A stretch of DNA of 34,635 nucleotides from Actinophytocola sp. (lineage in GTDB: Bacteria > Actinomycetota > Actinomycetes > Mycobacteriales > Pseudonocardiaceae): the NCBI RefSeq assembly GCF_009379765.1, contig NZ_WHTD01000085.1:1-34635 (forward strand), in the 5' to 3' direction. This document shows, piece by piece, positions 15,854 to 23,716 of this stretch. The stretch's first letter is position 1, and the number at the start of each line of letters is the position of its first letter. The notes beneath the pieces are model-generated. The model did not search any database. It was given only the letters and a program-made list of their open reading frames with translations, and was not told where the DNA came from. A program made the translations under genes and the position numbers.

Positions 15854-15933
15854 GCAAACCAACCAACCCGACCACCGTGCTTCGCGCGAATGCCGTCCAC
15901 GCCGAGCGGAGCGAGGCAGGTGTAACAGCATGA
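15850..15933 (+). CDS. 27-aa relay ORF, copy 3
   Basis: Reads MSKPTNPTTVLRANAV then HAERSEAGVTA. Its TGA overlaps the ATG of ligA at 15930, so it is the last step before the dioxygenase small subunit. Whether the peptide itself has a job or only the act of translating it matters cannot be told from sequence. Confidence 0.45.
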   Translation: MSKPTNPTTVLRANAVHAERSEAGVTA

Positions 15934-16289
15934 GCAAGTACCTCCTCAACAAGTTCCTGTTCACCGTCGACCGGGATCCCGACCTCGTGGAGCGGTATCG
16001 CGAGGATCCACAAGGGACGGTCGAGTGGTGGGAGGCCACGTTCGCCAACCGGCTGCTCAACTGCGCTGAAGCCGAGGCGTCCACGTGGCAGCGGTTCGAC
16101 GACACTGAGCGGACCGCACTGTCCACTCACGACTACCCGAGGCTCTTCGCGCTCGGCGCGCACCCGTTCCTCACGCTCACGCTGTTCATCGCGATGTTCG
16201 AGCGCGACCACGATGGCCTGGGCTTCCAGTTGGAGTACGCGCAGCGGCTCGCGCACATGTCGTTGCCGTACCCGGACATCGCGACCTGA
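15930..16289 (+). CDS. Extradiol dioxygenase LigA-type small subunit
   Basis: A 119-aa all-helical protein of the LigA superfamily, the alpha subunit that covers the active site of LigB. It starts MSKYLLNKFLFTVDRDPDLV and has the family segment LSTHDYPRLFALGAHPFLTL near the end. Length equals that of known LigA subunits. In alpha2-beta2 enzymes the two subunits are needed in equal amounts, yet here ligB and ligA are separated by 236 bases filled with relay ORFs, where adjacent genes would be expected. ATG 15930 overlaps the last relay stop. Its own stop shares a base with the next start (TGATG). Confidence 0.88.
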   Translation: MSKYLLNKFLFTVDRDPDLVERYREDPQGTVEWWEATFANRLLNCAEAEASTWQRFDDTERTALSTHDYPRLFALGAHPFLTLTLFIAMFERDHDGLGFQLEYAQRLAHMSLPYPDIAT

Positions 16290-17242
16290 TGCGCGCCGCG
16301 GAGATCCACGAGCCCGGCCAGCCGCCGGTGGTGGGCGAGCGCGCCGACCCCACACCCGGGCCGGGTGCGGTGCTGGTCGAGGTGCGGGCCGCGCCGATCA
16401 CGCCGCTGGACCTGCTGTGCGCGAGCGGCACGTCCTACTTCGGCCGCCCGGCCACGCCGTACGTGCCCGGTGTGCAGGGCGTCGGCGTGGTCGACGGGCG
16501 GACCGTGTGGTTCCCGACCTCGGCGGGGATGGCGCCGGGAGACGGGAGCATGGCGTCGGTCGCCGCGGTGCCGGCCGACGCCCTGGTCGACCTCCCGGCC
16601 GGCGCCGACCCGGTGGCGGTGGCCGCCCTGGGACTGTCCGCGGTGGCCGCGCACATGGCGCTGACCTGGCGCGGTGAGCTCGCGGCCGGTGAGCAGGTGC
16701 TGGTGCTCGGCGCCGGCGGGGTGGTCGGGCAGGCCGCGGTGCGGCTGGCCAGGATCGCCGGGGCGCGCCGGGTGGTCGCGGGTGCCCGCTCCCCCGCCGC
16801 GCGGGCCCGGGCCACCGAGGCCGGCGCCGACGCCGTGGTCGCGCTGGACACCGACGACGTCGCGGTGCTCGCCGAGCGGTTCGGTTCGGTCGCCGACGGT
16901 CCGGTCGACCTGGTGATCGACCCGCTGTTCGGGTCGGCCGCGGCGGCCGCCGCACGGGTACTCGGGGCCGGTGGGCGGCTGGTCCACCTGGGCAGCTCGG
17001 CCGCCGAGACGTGCCCGATCGACTCGTCGACGCTGCGCAGCAAGTCGTTGCGGCTGCTGGGTTACACGAACAACGAGCTGACCTCGGCGCAGCGGGCGTC
17101 GGCGATCGAGGCGGTGGTGGCGGAGTCCATCGCCGGGCGCCTCGCCGTCGCGCACGAGATCGTGCCGATCGACGAGGCCGCCCCGGCGTGGCAGCGGCAG
17201 GCAGACGGGGTAGCGGCGGGCCGGATCGTGCTCACCCCCTAA
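16289..17242 (+). CDS. MDR-family oxidoreductase (quinone-reductase-like)
   Basis: A 317-aa medium-chain dehydrogenase/reductase. The N-terminal GroES-like domain has VEVRAAPITPLDLLCASGTS and VPGVQGVGVV. The Rossmann domain has EQVLVLGAGGVVGQAAVRLA (the nucleotide loop) and PVDLVIDPLFGSAAAAAARV. The catalytic-zinc Cys/His/Glu set is absent, so it is of the zinc-free quinone oxidoreductase type, using NADPH or NADH. It is the last gene of the operon and is joined to ligA by TGATG. A role in reducing a quinone or unsaturated ring-cleavage product fits, but the substrate is not visible. The convergent gene ends 5 bases beyond its stop, leaving no room for a terminator hairpin between them. Confidence 0.87.
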   Translation: MRAAEIHEPGQPPVVGERADPTPGPGAVLVEVRAAPITPLDLLCASGTSYFGRPATPYVPGVQGVGVVDGRTVWFPTSAGMAPGDGSMASVAAVPADALVDLPAGADPVAVAALGLSAVAAHMALTWRGELAAGEQVLVLGAGGVVGQAAVRLARIAGARRVVAGARSPAARARATEAGADAVVALDTDDVAVLAERFGSVADGPVDLVIDPLFGSAAAAAARVLGAGGRLVHLGSSAAETCPIDSSTLRSKSLRLLGYTNNELTSAQRASAIEAVVAESIAGRLAVAHEIVPIDEAAPAWQRQADGVAAGRIVLTP

Positions 17243-17247
17243 AATGC

Positions 17248-17787
17248 TTAGTGGATATCGCCTTCTTCGACGTCGCCGCCAAGCTTGCCGCTGAGCTCTT
17301 CCATGTACTTCTTCGAGTTGCCGGAGAGCGCCCATCGCTCGCCGACGAGGTAGACGCCGCCGTAGTCCTGTGACAGGTCCAGCCAGGTCCGCTGCCCCTC
17401 GACGGTGTCGAAGTCGACGAGCACGATCTGCTGGGTCCCGTCCGGGGTGCAGCTGGCCTGCCGGAAGTCGGCCGCCTTGCCGGCCAGCAGGGGCGTGCAC
17501 CCGATCGCGGCGGCGAGCTGTTGGACGGTCATGGCCGTGGCCGGTTTCTTCGGACTGTTCTGTTGCTTCGGTGCCGGGTCCTGCTGGGCGAGGCCGTGCC
17601 CGTGCGCGGCGGCCCTGGCCGGCGCGGCCTGTCCCGCACCGCTGACGAGCAGCGCGAGAACGGCCACGAGACCGAGCGTGGCGCACACCATGACCCCGAC
17701 GGACGCCGCGTACAGCCGGCGCCGCGCCTCAGGCCCTGGTTCGAAGGTCACGAACTCAGATACGGAACGGGCCGCGGGATCGTTCAC
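17248..17787 (-). CDS. Membrane-anchored hypothetical protein
   Basis: A 179-aa protein from GTG 17787 (VNDPAARSVSEFVTFEPGPE). After about 30 cytoplasmic residues comes one membrane segment (LYAASVGVMVCATLGLVAVL). It is followed by an Ala/His/Gln/Pro-rich linker and an extracellular domain of about 95 residues with two cysteines (IGCTPLL; FRQASCTPDG) that could form a disulfide. It ends in SGKLGGDVEEGDIH. I do not recognise a family. The much longer open frame that continues upstream is antisense to the VWD gene and is not coding. It is divergent from that gene with 90 bp between the starts, so the two may share a control region. Confidence 0.72.
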   Translation of the reverse strand: MNDPAARSVSEFVTFEPGPEARRRLYAASVGVMVCATLGLVAVLALLVSGAGQAAPARAAAHGHGLAQQDPAPKQQNSPKKPATAMTVQQLAAAIGCTPLLAGKAADFRQASCTPDGTQQIVLVDFDTVEGQRTWLDLSQDYGGVYLVGERWALSGNSKKYMEELSGKLGGDVEEGDIH

Positions 17788-17877
17788 ACCGAGTGGCCGA
17801 TCGGGCGAGAAGTCCGCCCCCGAGGGCGGCCCCGCCGACGGTTCGGGTGCGCGTGACGGTCGTCTAGCTTTTGCGAC

Positions 17878-20800
17878 GTGTCTCGGCGAAAGGCGCTGAT
17901 CGCGCTGGTCACGGTCGTGATCATGGCCGTTGTGGGGGCCGTGCTCGTGGTGGTGACCGACCACGGGGTGGCCGGTACGCCGGCCGCCGGTAAGCAGCCC
18001 TCCCCCTGGCAGCGGATCGAGAGCATTCCGTCGGAAGAGGACGGCTCGCTCGGGCTCGAGCCGTCGCTCGAGGCGTTCGCCTACCTGTTCGGGGGGTTGC
18101 CCGGCGTTCGGACGCCGAGCGGGCCGCCCGAGCCGAAGGGGTTCTCGGTCTCGGGCAGCGGGCCGGTCCGCTGGGTGCTCCACCACTGGGCCGAGCTGAC
18201 CCCCGAGCAGCGCGTCGCGGTCGGCGCGGTCCTCGCGCCCACCGGCGCGCCCCGGCTTCGCGGCCAGTCGGACAAAGACAAGGCCGCCCAGGTCCTGCGG
18301 CCGGAGGTCGACAAGCTCGTCGCCGACATCGGCGCGCGGCTCGGGCGCGACATCCCGGCACCGGTGATGTACCTCGTGGACGTCGAGCACAAGCTGGACA
18401 ACGGCAGCCCCGTGTTCGCGTGGTCGCTCGCGCTCGCCGACGGCGAGTCGATCGACCAGAACGCCGAGGGCCCGGTGATCAACGAGAACGGCGGGCCCGC
18501 GACGAGCTGCAACCTGTACCTGCCGCCGTCGCTGTGGCGCTCGGCCGCCGGCACGATCCCGGCGGACGCGCGCACCACGCTCGCCCACGAGATCGTGCAC
18601 TGCTACCAGGGCTTCACCTACCCGACGCTGACCGCCGACCGCGCCGCGCCGCGCTGGGTCATCGAGGGCGGCGCCGAGTTCGGCGGGGTGGACGTCGGCC
18701 AGCACGCCGCCGGGTCGCCGACCAACTGGTTCTACTACCTGGCCCAGCAGGCCCCGCTGTTCGACCGCAGCTACTCGGCCATGGGCTGGTGGTTCCACCT
18801 GCAGCACGTCGGGCACGACCCGTGGCGGTCGTTCCCGGGCATCTGGGCGGGCGCGACGGGCAACATCGAGGCCTACGTCACCGCGGGCGGCGACCTCGAC
18901 GACGTGTACGACACGTGGGCGTCGAGCCTGCTGCGCAACCCCGGCTACGGCGACGCGTGGGAAGTGCACGGCGTCGACGTCGCCGGTGACGTCCCGGCCC
19001 GCGAGAAGATCAACGCCGAGGGTGGGTCGCTGTCGGTGGCGGCGTTCGACGCGCGGGTCGCCGAGGTCACCGGCGCCTCGCCGGCCGGCGGCGCGGACAC
19101 CATCGTCCTGGTCACCGCCAACCAGCCCATCCGGGTGCACGACAGCGGCGGCTTCGAGGACGTGCACGTCACCGAGGGCGACTACTGCCTCGGCGGCGCC
19201 TGCGTGTGTCCCGAGGACACCGAGCGGGCCGGCGAGGAGATCCAGAAGGCCGAGGGCCCGCTGTGGCTCGCGCTGCCAGGCGGCGAGACCGGCACCGCGG
19301 TCACCACCGACACGATCACGATCGAGGAGTACTGCCGCAAGAAGCCACCGGAGCGGCGCAGGCCCGAGGCGCCGCCGGCCGCACCGGCCGGCACGCACCC
19401 GCACGCGCCGGCCACCAACCCGCACAGCCGCAGTCCCCGCCAGCCCGACGAGACCGACGCCGGCAGCAACGGCGACCCGCACCTGACCAGCTTCGACGGG
19501 CACCGGTTCGACTTCCAGGCGGGCGGCGAGTTCACCCTGGCCCGGTCCGACGCCGGTGACCTGGAGATCCAGGCGCGGCAGGAGCCGTTCCGCGGCGCGG
19601 ACGGCGCGGAGAACCTGTCCGTGTCGGTGAACACCGCGGTCGCCGCGACCGTAGCCGGCGACCGGGTGACGGTCACCGCGGCGCCGACCCGCCCGGAGCT
19701 GCGCGTCGACGGCGCGCTCGCCGCGCCGCGGGAGGAGCAGGCGCTGCCGCACGGTGGCGCGGTCGCCCCGGCGAGCGGCGGGTACCTGGTGCGCTGGCCG
19801 GACGGCAGCACGCTGTGGGTGGTGCCGATCGGCGGGTACGGGCTGCACCTGGTCGTGCGGCCGGCCGCGGACCGCAAGGGCACCCTGCACGGGATGCTCG
19901 GGCCGTTCGAGGGCGTGCCCGGCAACCCGGCGATGACCGACCGCGGGGCAGCCGCTACCCGTCGGTCACGACCGACGAGCTCTACCGGGTCGTCGGGAAG
20001 AGCTGGCGGGTGCCGGCCGGCGGCTCGCTGTTCGACTACGCGGCCGGGCAGTCGAGCGCCACGTTCACCCGCGAGGACATGCCCGGCCCGCCGCCGGAGA
20101 TCAGCGACGACGCGCAGGCCCAGGCCGACACGGCCTGCGCCGGCGTGCCCGACGAGGCGCTGCGCGCGCAGTGCGCCTACGACGTGGCGGTGACCGCCGA
20201 CCCGGCGTTCGCCACGAGCTACACGGCCGTGCACGAGGTGGTGACGGTCGGCGGCGGCACGGTGGAGCTGGGTGCCGAGGTCGGTCCGGAGGACATCGAG
20301 CCGGGGCAGCGCAAGTCGTACACGCTCGCCGCGGAGGCCACCGACCTGTACTTCGCGTCGGACACCGAGTGCGACGCGGACGCGGCGGTCTACTGGCGGG
20401 TGACCGGGCCGGACGCCCAGGAGACGCTGTCCGTCGGGATGTGCGCGGACGTCGGCCGGTGGCACTCCGACACGCCCGGCACCTGGAAGATCGAGGTCAC
20501 CGTGGCGGCCGACGCCGGCCAGGGCGGCTCGTTCGCCTTCCAGGTGCTGGCGGCCGGCGCGTCGCGGCGGTTCGACCTCTCGGTGCCGGCGACGGTGACG
20601 AACGGCAGCCCGCGCGACGCCGGGACGCTGACCGGCGCGGGTGCCGAGGACCGGTTCCGCTTCTCCGGCCTGGCCGGCGACAAGGTCACCATGGAGTCCA
20701 CAGTGGACTGCACGGAGGGCGACCCGTTGTACTGGGGCCTGGAGAGCCCGGACGGGTTCGTGGTCACGTTGCGGACCCGGGCGTGTGAGAACCTCGGCGA

Positions 20801-20894
20801 GCAGACGCTGACCGTCGACGGCGCGTGGTCGGTGGTGATCTTCAACCACACCGACGACCAGGACCCGCACCGGTACGGCTTCACGCTGCGCTGA
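17878..20894 (+). pseudogene. Secreted metalloprotease-like protein with VWD domain, frameshifted
   Basis: The product would be about 1005 aa. It starts at GTG 17878 with a signal/anchor (MSRRKALIALVTVVIMAVVG). A zinc-protease-like motif LAHEIVHCYQG lies at about 236-245 (HExxH), with a probable third ligand Glu 263 in RWVIEGGAEFGG. A Pro/Arg-rich linker is near 475-525. A von Willebrand type D domain starts at about 532 (NGDPHLTSFDGHRFDFQAGG). The C-terminal part (20000-20894) contains two beta domains resembling pre-peptidase C-terminal domains. The frame breaks at the GGGG run 19945-19948: frame 1 ends the VWD segment as NPAMTDRG, and the continuation YPSVTTDELYRVVGKSWRV lies in another frame. 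One extra G there restores a continuous protein. This is either a real deletion or a homopolymer error; downstream coding quality is intact. Confidence 0.82.
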
Positions 20895-20917
20895 TTCTGG
20901 GTAACGTCGGGGTCGCG

Positions 20918-22093
20918 ATGCGGAACCGACACGTGCTGCTCGTCGCGCTGGGGATCGACAACGTCGGGTCGGGGCTCTTCCTGCCACTGCCGATCCTGTA
21001 CGCGACCCGGGTCGTGGGGCTGCCCGTCGGCGTCGCGGGGGTGGTGATCACGATCGGCACGGCCGTCGGGTTCGCCGTGCCGATGGTGGCCGGGCGGCTG
21101 GTCGACCGGTTCGGGCCGCGGGTCGTGGTAATCGGCGCGCAGGTCGCGCAGGCCGCCGGGGCGTTCGGCTACCTGCTCGCGGACGGGGTCGCGGTACTGC
21201 TGGCCGCGGCGGTGCTGCTGGCCGCGGGGCAGCAGGCGTTCTACAGCTCGCTGTTCGCGCTGATCGGCGACGTCGCCGGGCCGGGGCCCAAGGACCGGGC
21301 GTTCGCCGTGGTGGCGATGGTGCGCGCGGCGTGCTTCGGGCTGGGCGGCCTGGTGGTCGGCGCGGCGCTCGCCGGGGCGGGGCCGGCCGGACTGCGGATC
21401 GCGGTCGCGGCGGACGCGGTGAGCTTCCTCGTCGCGGCCGGGCTCCTGATGGCCTTCCTGCGGGTGACCGTGGTGCACCACCCCGCTCCCCCGGCGGGGG
21501 CCGGGGTGCTGCGGAACCGGCCGTACCTGGCACTGATCGCGGTGACCGCGCTGTTCGCGCTCGCGGTGGACTTCTTCCTGGTCGGCATCCCGGTGTACGT
21601 GCTGGACATCCTCGACGCCCCGGCGTGGCTGCCCGGCGCGATGCTGGCCCTGCTGACCGCGATGACGAGCGTGGCCGGCACCGCTGTCGTGCACTGGACG
21701 AGGCGGCTGTCCCGCACGACGTCGATGACCTTCGGTGCGGCCTGCTATGTCATATGGTGCCTGACCTCGCTTGCCGCGATGCTGGTCCCGCCCGGCTGGC
21801 GGCCGGCGTACCTGCTGGTCACGCTCCTGCCCATCGGTGTGGCCAACCTGATCGGCGCGCGCGGCAACGCACTCGCGGAGGCGGCCGCGCCGCTCGCGTC
21901 GCGCGGCCGCTACCTGGCGGCGTTCCAGTACGCGTTCACCACCGCGGGGGTGGCGGCGCCCGCCGTGGTCGCGTTGTTCGCGCTCGGCGACGGGCTGCCG
22001 TGGCTGGTCGTCTCCGCCAGCTCCGCCGCGGCCGGGGTCGCGCTGCCGGTCCTGGCCCGGCACCTGCCCCGCGCCGCCGTCGCCGGAAACTGA
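20918..22093 (+). CDS. MFS transporter
   Basis: A 391-aa membrane protein with about 12 hydrophobic helices. It starts MRNRHVLLVALGIDNVGSGL, and the loop between helices 2 and 3 reads GRLVDRFGPRVVV, the common MFS G-x-x-x-D-R-x-G-R-R type signature. The middle loop (about 185-200) is short. ATG 20918 lies 23 bases after the preceding stop, without a clear Shine-Dalgarno sequence. It is a general drug- or metabolite-efflux type; no specific substrate can be proposed. It may be cotranscribed with the VWD gene and with the downstream APH-fold gene, but nothing in their functions links them. Confidence 0.87.
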   Translation: MRNRHVLLVALGIDNVGSGLFLPLPILYATRVVGLPVGVAGVVITIGTAVGFAVPMVAGRLVDRFGPRVVVIGAQVAQAAGAFGYLLADGVAVLLAAAVLLAAGQQAFYSSLFALIGDVAGPGPKDRAFAVVAMVRAACFGLGGLVVGAALAGAGPAGLRIAVAADAVSFLVAAGLLMAFLRVTVVHHPAPPAGAGVLRNRPYLALIAVTALFALAVDFFLVGIPVYVLDILDAPAWLPGAMLALLTAMTSVAGTAVVHWTRRLSRTTSMTFGAACYVIWCLTSLAAMLVPPGWRPAYLLVTLLPIGVANLIGARGNALAEAAAPLASRGRYLAAFQYAFTTAGVAAPAVVALFALGDGLPWLVVSASSAAAGVALPVLARHLPRAAVAGN

Positions 22094-22131
22094 GTGGACC
22101 GCTCGCGGGCGGGTCGTGAGACTCGGGGGCC

Positions 22132-23040
22132 GTGGAGACCGACGCGGAGATCGACGCCGAGCTCGTGCGCCGGCTGGTGGCGGCGCAGTTCCCGCGGTGG
22201 GCCGGGCTGCCGGTCAGGCCGGTGGCGAAGCCCGGGTGGGACAACGCGACGTACCGGCTGGGCGAGGAGATGTCCGTGCGGCTGCCGCGGTTCGAGCGGT
22301 GGGTCGGGCAGGTCGAGCGGGAGCGGCGCTGGCTGCCGCGGCTGGCGCCGCACCTGCCGCTGGCCGTCCCGGTGCCGCTGGCGGTCGGCGCGCCGGACGA
22401 GGGGTACCCGTACCCGTGGTCGGTCTACCGGTGGCTGCCCGGGGAGCCGTCGAGTCTCGACCTGGTCGACGACCCGCGGCGGGCCGCCGCCGACCTCGCC
22501 GAGTTCCTCGCCGCGCTGCAACGGGTCGACGCCACCGGCGGGCCGCCGCCGGAGTGGAGCAACGGCTTCCGCGGCGCCGACCTGGCCGACGAGCGTGACT
22601 CGCCGGTGGTCGCGTCCCGGATGTACGACCGGATCACCGCGCTGGAGGGCATCGTCGACACCGACGCGGTGTGGGCGGTGTGGGAGACCGCGCTCGCGGC
22701 GCCCGTACGCGACGGCCCGCCGGTGTGGGTCCACGGCGACCCCGCGCCGCCGAACATGCTGGTCGACGGCGGCCGGCTGAGCGCGGTCATCGACTTCGGC
22801 ACCCTGGCCGTCGGCGACCCGGCGTGCGACCTCATCGCCGCGTGGGCGTTCCTCACCGCCGACACCCGCGACACCTTCCGCGCGGCCCTCGGCGTCGACG
22901 ACGCGACCTGGGCCCGCGGCCGCGGCTGGGGCCTGTCCGCGGTCCTCCCCTCCCCCGAGCAGGCGGCCGACCCGGCGGCCCGCCGCCGCCTGGACGAGCT
23001 CACCGCCGATCACCGGTTGACGCATCCGCGTTCGGGTTGA
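22132..23040 (+). CDS. Aminoglycoside-phosphotransferase-fold kinase
   Basis: A 302-aa protein of the APH/choline kinase superfamily. It has the Brenner motif VWVHGDPAPPNMLVDGGRL with catalytic Asp and Asn, and the metal-binding VIDFGTLAVGDPACDL that follows. The N-terminal lobe includes GWDNATYRLGEEMSVRLPRF. GTG 22132 is the best start and an acidic METDAEIDAELV follows. The motifs place it with the large chromosomal group of APH-like proteins often annotated as resistance enzymes; most of these phosphorylate unknown small molecules, so resistance should not be assumed. It starts 38 bases after the MFS gene on the same strand. Confidence 0.88.
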   Translation: METDAEIDAELVRRLVAAQFPRWAGLPVRPVAKPGWDNATYRLGEEMSVRLPRFERWVGQVERERRWLPRLAPHLPLAVPVPLAVGAPDEGYPYPWSVYRWLPGEPSSLDLVDDPRRAAADLAEFLAALQRVDATGGPPPEWSNGFRGADLADERDSPVVASRMYDRITALEGIVDTDAVWAVWETALAAPVRDGPPVWVHGDPAPPNMLVDGGRLSAVIDFGTLAVGDPACDLIAAWAFLTADTRDTFRAALGVDDATWARGRGWGLSAVLPSPEQAADPAARRRLDELTADHRLTHPRSG

Positions 23041-23110
23041 GCCGCGCAGTCGAGTTGGGCGGGTGCCGATCGTCGTTCCTCCGTACGCACCACTGAGGAA
23101 GGGATCGGCG

Positions 23111-23698
23111 ATGGAGACGATGGAGCGGTACCAGCGCGCGCAGGACGGGTTCGACGCGGTGCTGGCCACCGTGCCGGCGGACAGGTGGGACGCGCCGTCG
23201 ATGTGTGCCGAGTGGACGGTCCGGGACGTGGCCGGGCACGTGGTCTGGGGCCAGGAGCAGCTGCGCGCCTGGGCGACCGGCGACGAGTACACCGTGTTCG
23301 CGGGCGCGCCGGGGGCGCCGCACCCGGGCGAGATGGCCGGCGACGACCCGGTCGCGACCTTTCGGGAGGCACGCGCGGCCGCGGAGGCGACGCTGACCCG
23401 GGACACGCTCGACCGGCTGACCGCGATCCCCGGGCTCGGTGAGGTGCCGGTGTCGGCGGTGGTGACGTTGCTGACCACCGACCACCTCGCCCACGCGTGG
23501 GACATCGGGCACGCGGTGGGCTCGACCGGGCGGCTGGACCGGTCGCTGATCCCGGGGTCGCTGGAGTGGGCCAGGCACAACGTCATGCGCCGGCCGGGTT
23601 TCTTCGGCCCGGAGCTGACCCCGCCGGCCGACGCCGACGAGGAGACCCGGTGGCTCGCGTTCCTGGGCCGGGCGGCGTGGCAGCGGGTCCCGTCCTGA
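23111..23698 (+). CDS. TIGR03086-type DinB-like metal-binding protein
   Basis: A 195-aa four-helix protein of the mycothiol-dependent maleylpyruvate isomerase N-terminal/DinB superfamily. Visible features are the start METMERYQRAQDGFDAVLAT, the conserved PSMCAEWTVRDVAGHVVWG with the first metal-binding His, and TTDHLAHAWDIGHAVG with further His ligands. Such proteins bind a divalent metal; some use mycothiol, while most have unknown reactions. ATG 23111 has GAGGAAGGGA upstream, and the in-frame extension to 23063 has no ribosome site. It points toward the sigma-factor gene, with which it converges after 18 bases. Confidence 0.82.
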   Translation: METMERYQRAQDGFDAVLATVPADRWDAPSMCAEWTVRDVAGHVVWGQEQLRAWATGDEYTVFAGAPGAPHPGEMAGDDPVATFREARAAAEATLTRDTLDRLTAIPGLGEVPVSAVVTLLTTDHLAHAWDIGHAVGSTGRLDRSLIPGSLEWARHNVMRRPGFFGPELTPPADADEETRWLAFLGRAAWQRVPS

Positions 23699-23716
23699 CC
23701 GCGAGGATCGCGAGTC

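Larger units (their letters stand above)
15690..15929 (+). repeat. Three exact-period 80-bp tandem units between ligB and ligA
   Basis: Units at 15690-15769, 15770-15849 and 15850-15929 have no length differences. Each starts ATGAGCA and includes GCGCGAATGCCGTCCACGCC, inside a block from GCGCG to GGCAGGTG that is identical in all three. Each unit holds one 27-codon ORF whose TGA overlaps the next ATG as ATGA; the last one hands over to ligA at 15930. The palindrome TTCGCGCGAA occurs in units 1 and 3. The ligA gene begins with the same first 8 bases (ATGAGCAA) as units 2 and 3, so the array may have grown from its start region. Confidence 0.95.

Noticed and set aside
15690..15929. CRISPR array or direct-repeat spacer structure
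   Set aside because: Units are contiguous with no variable spacers, the period is 80, and they lie inside an operon as ORFs.
17248..19890. An 880-codon minus-strand frame reaching over the VWD gene
   Set aside because: Only its last ~180 codons look like a protein with a membrane segment; the rest is antisense to the VWD protein, which carries clear motifs.
19940..19960. Programmed -1 frameshift in the VWD gene
   Set aside because: The site lacks an X XXY YYZ slippery heptamer and I see no convincing downstream pseudoknot; a homopolymer deletion explains it more simply.
22132..23040. Aminoglycoside resistance gene
   Set aside because: Only the superfamily fold is supported; such chromosomal APH-like proteins mostly have other substrates.
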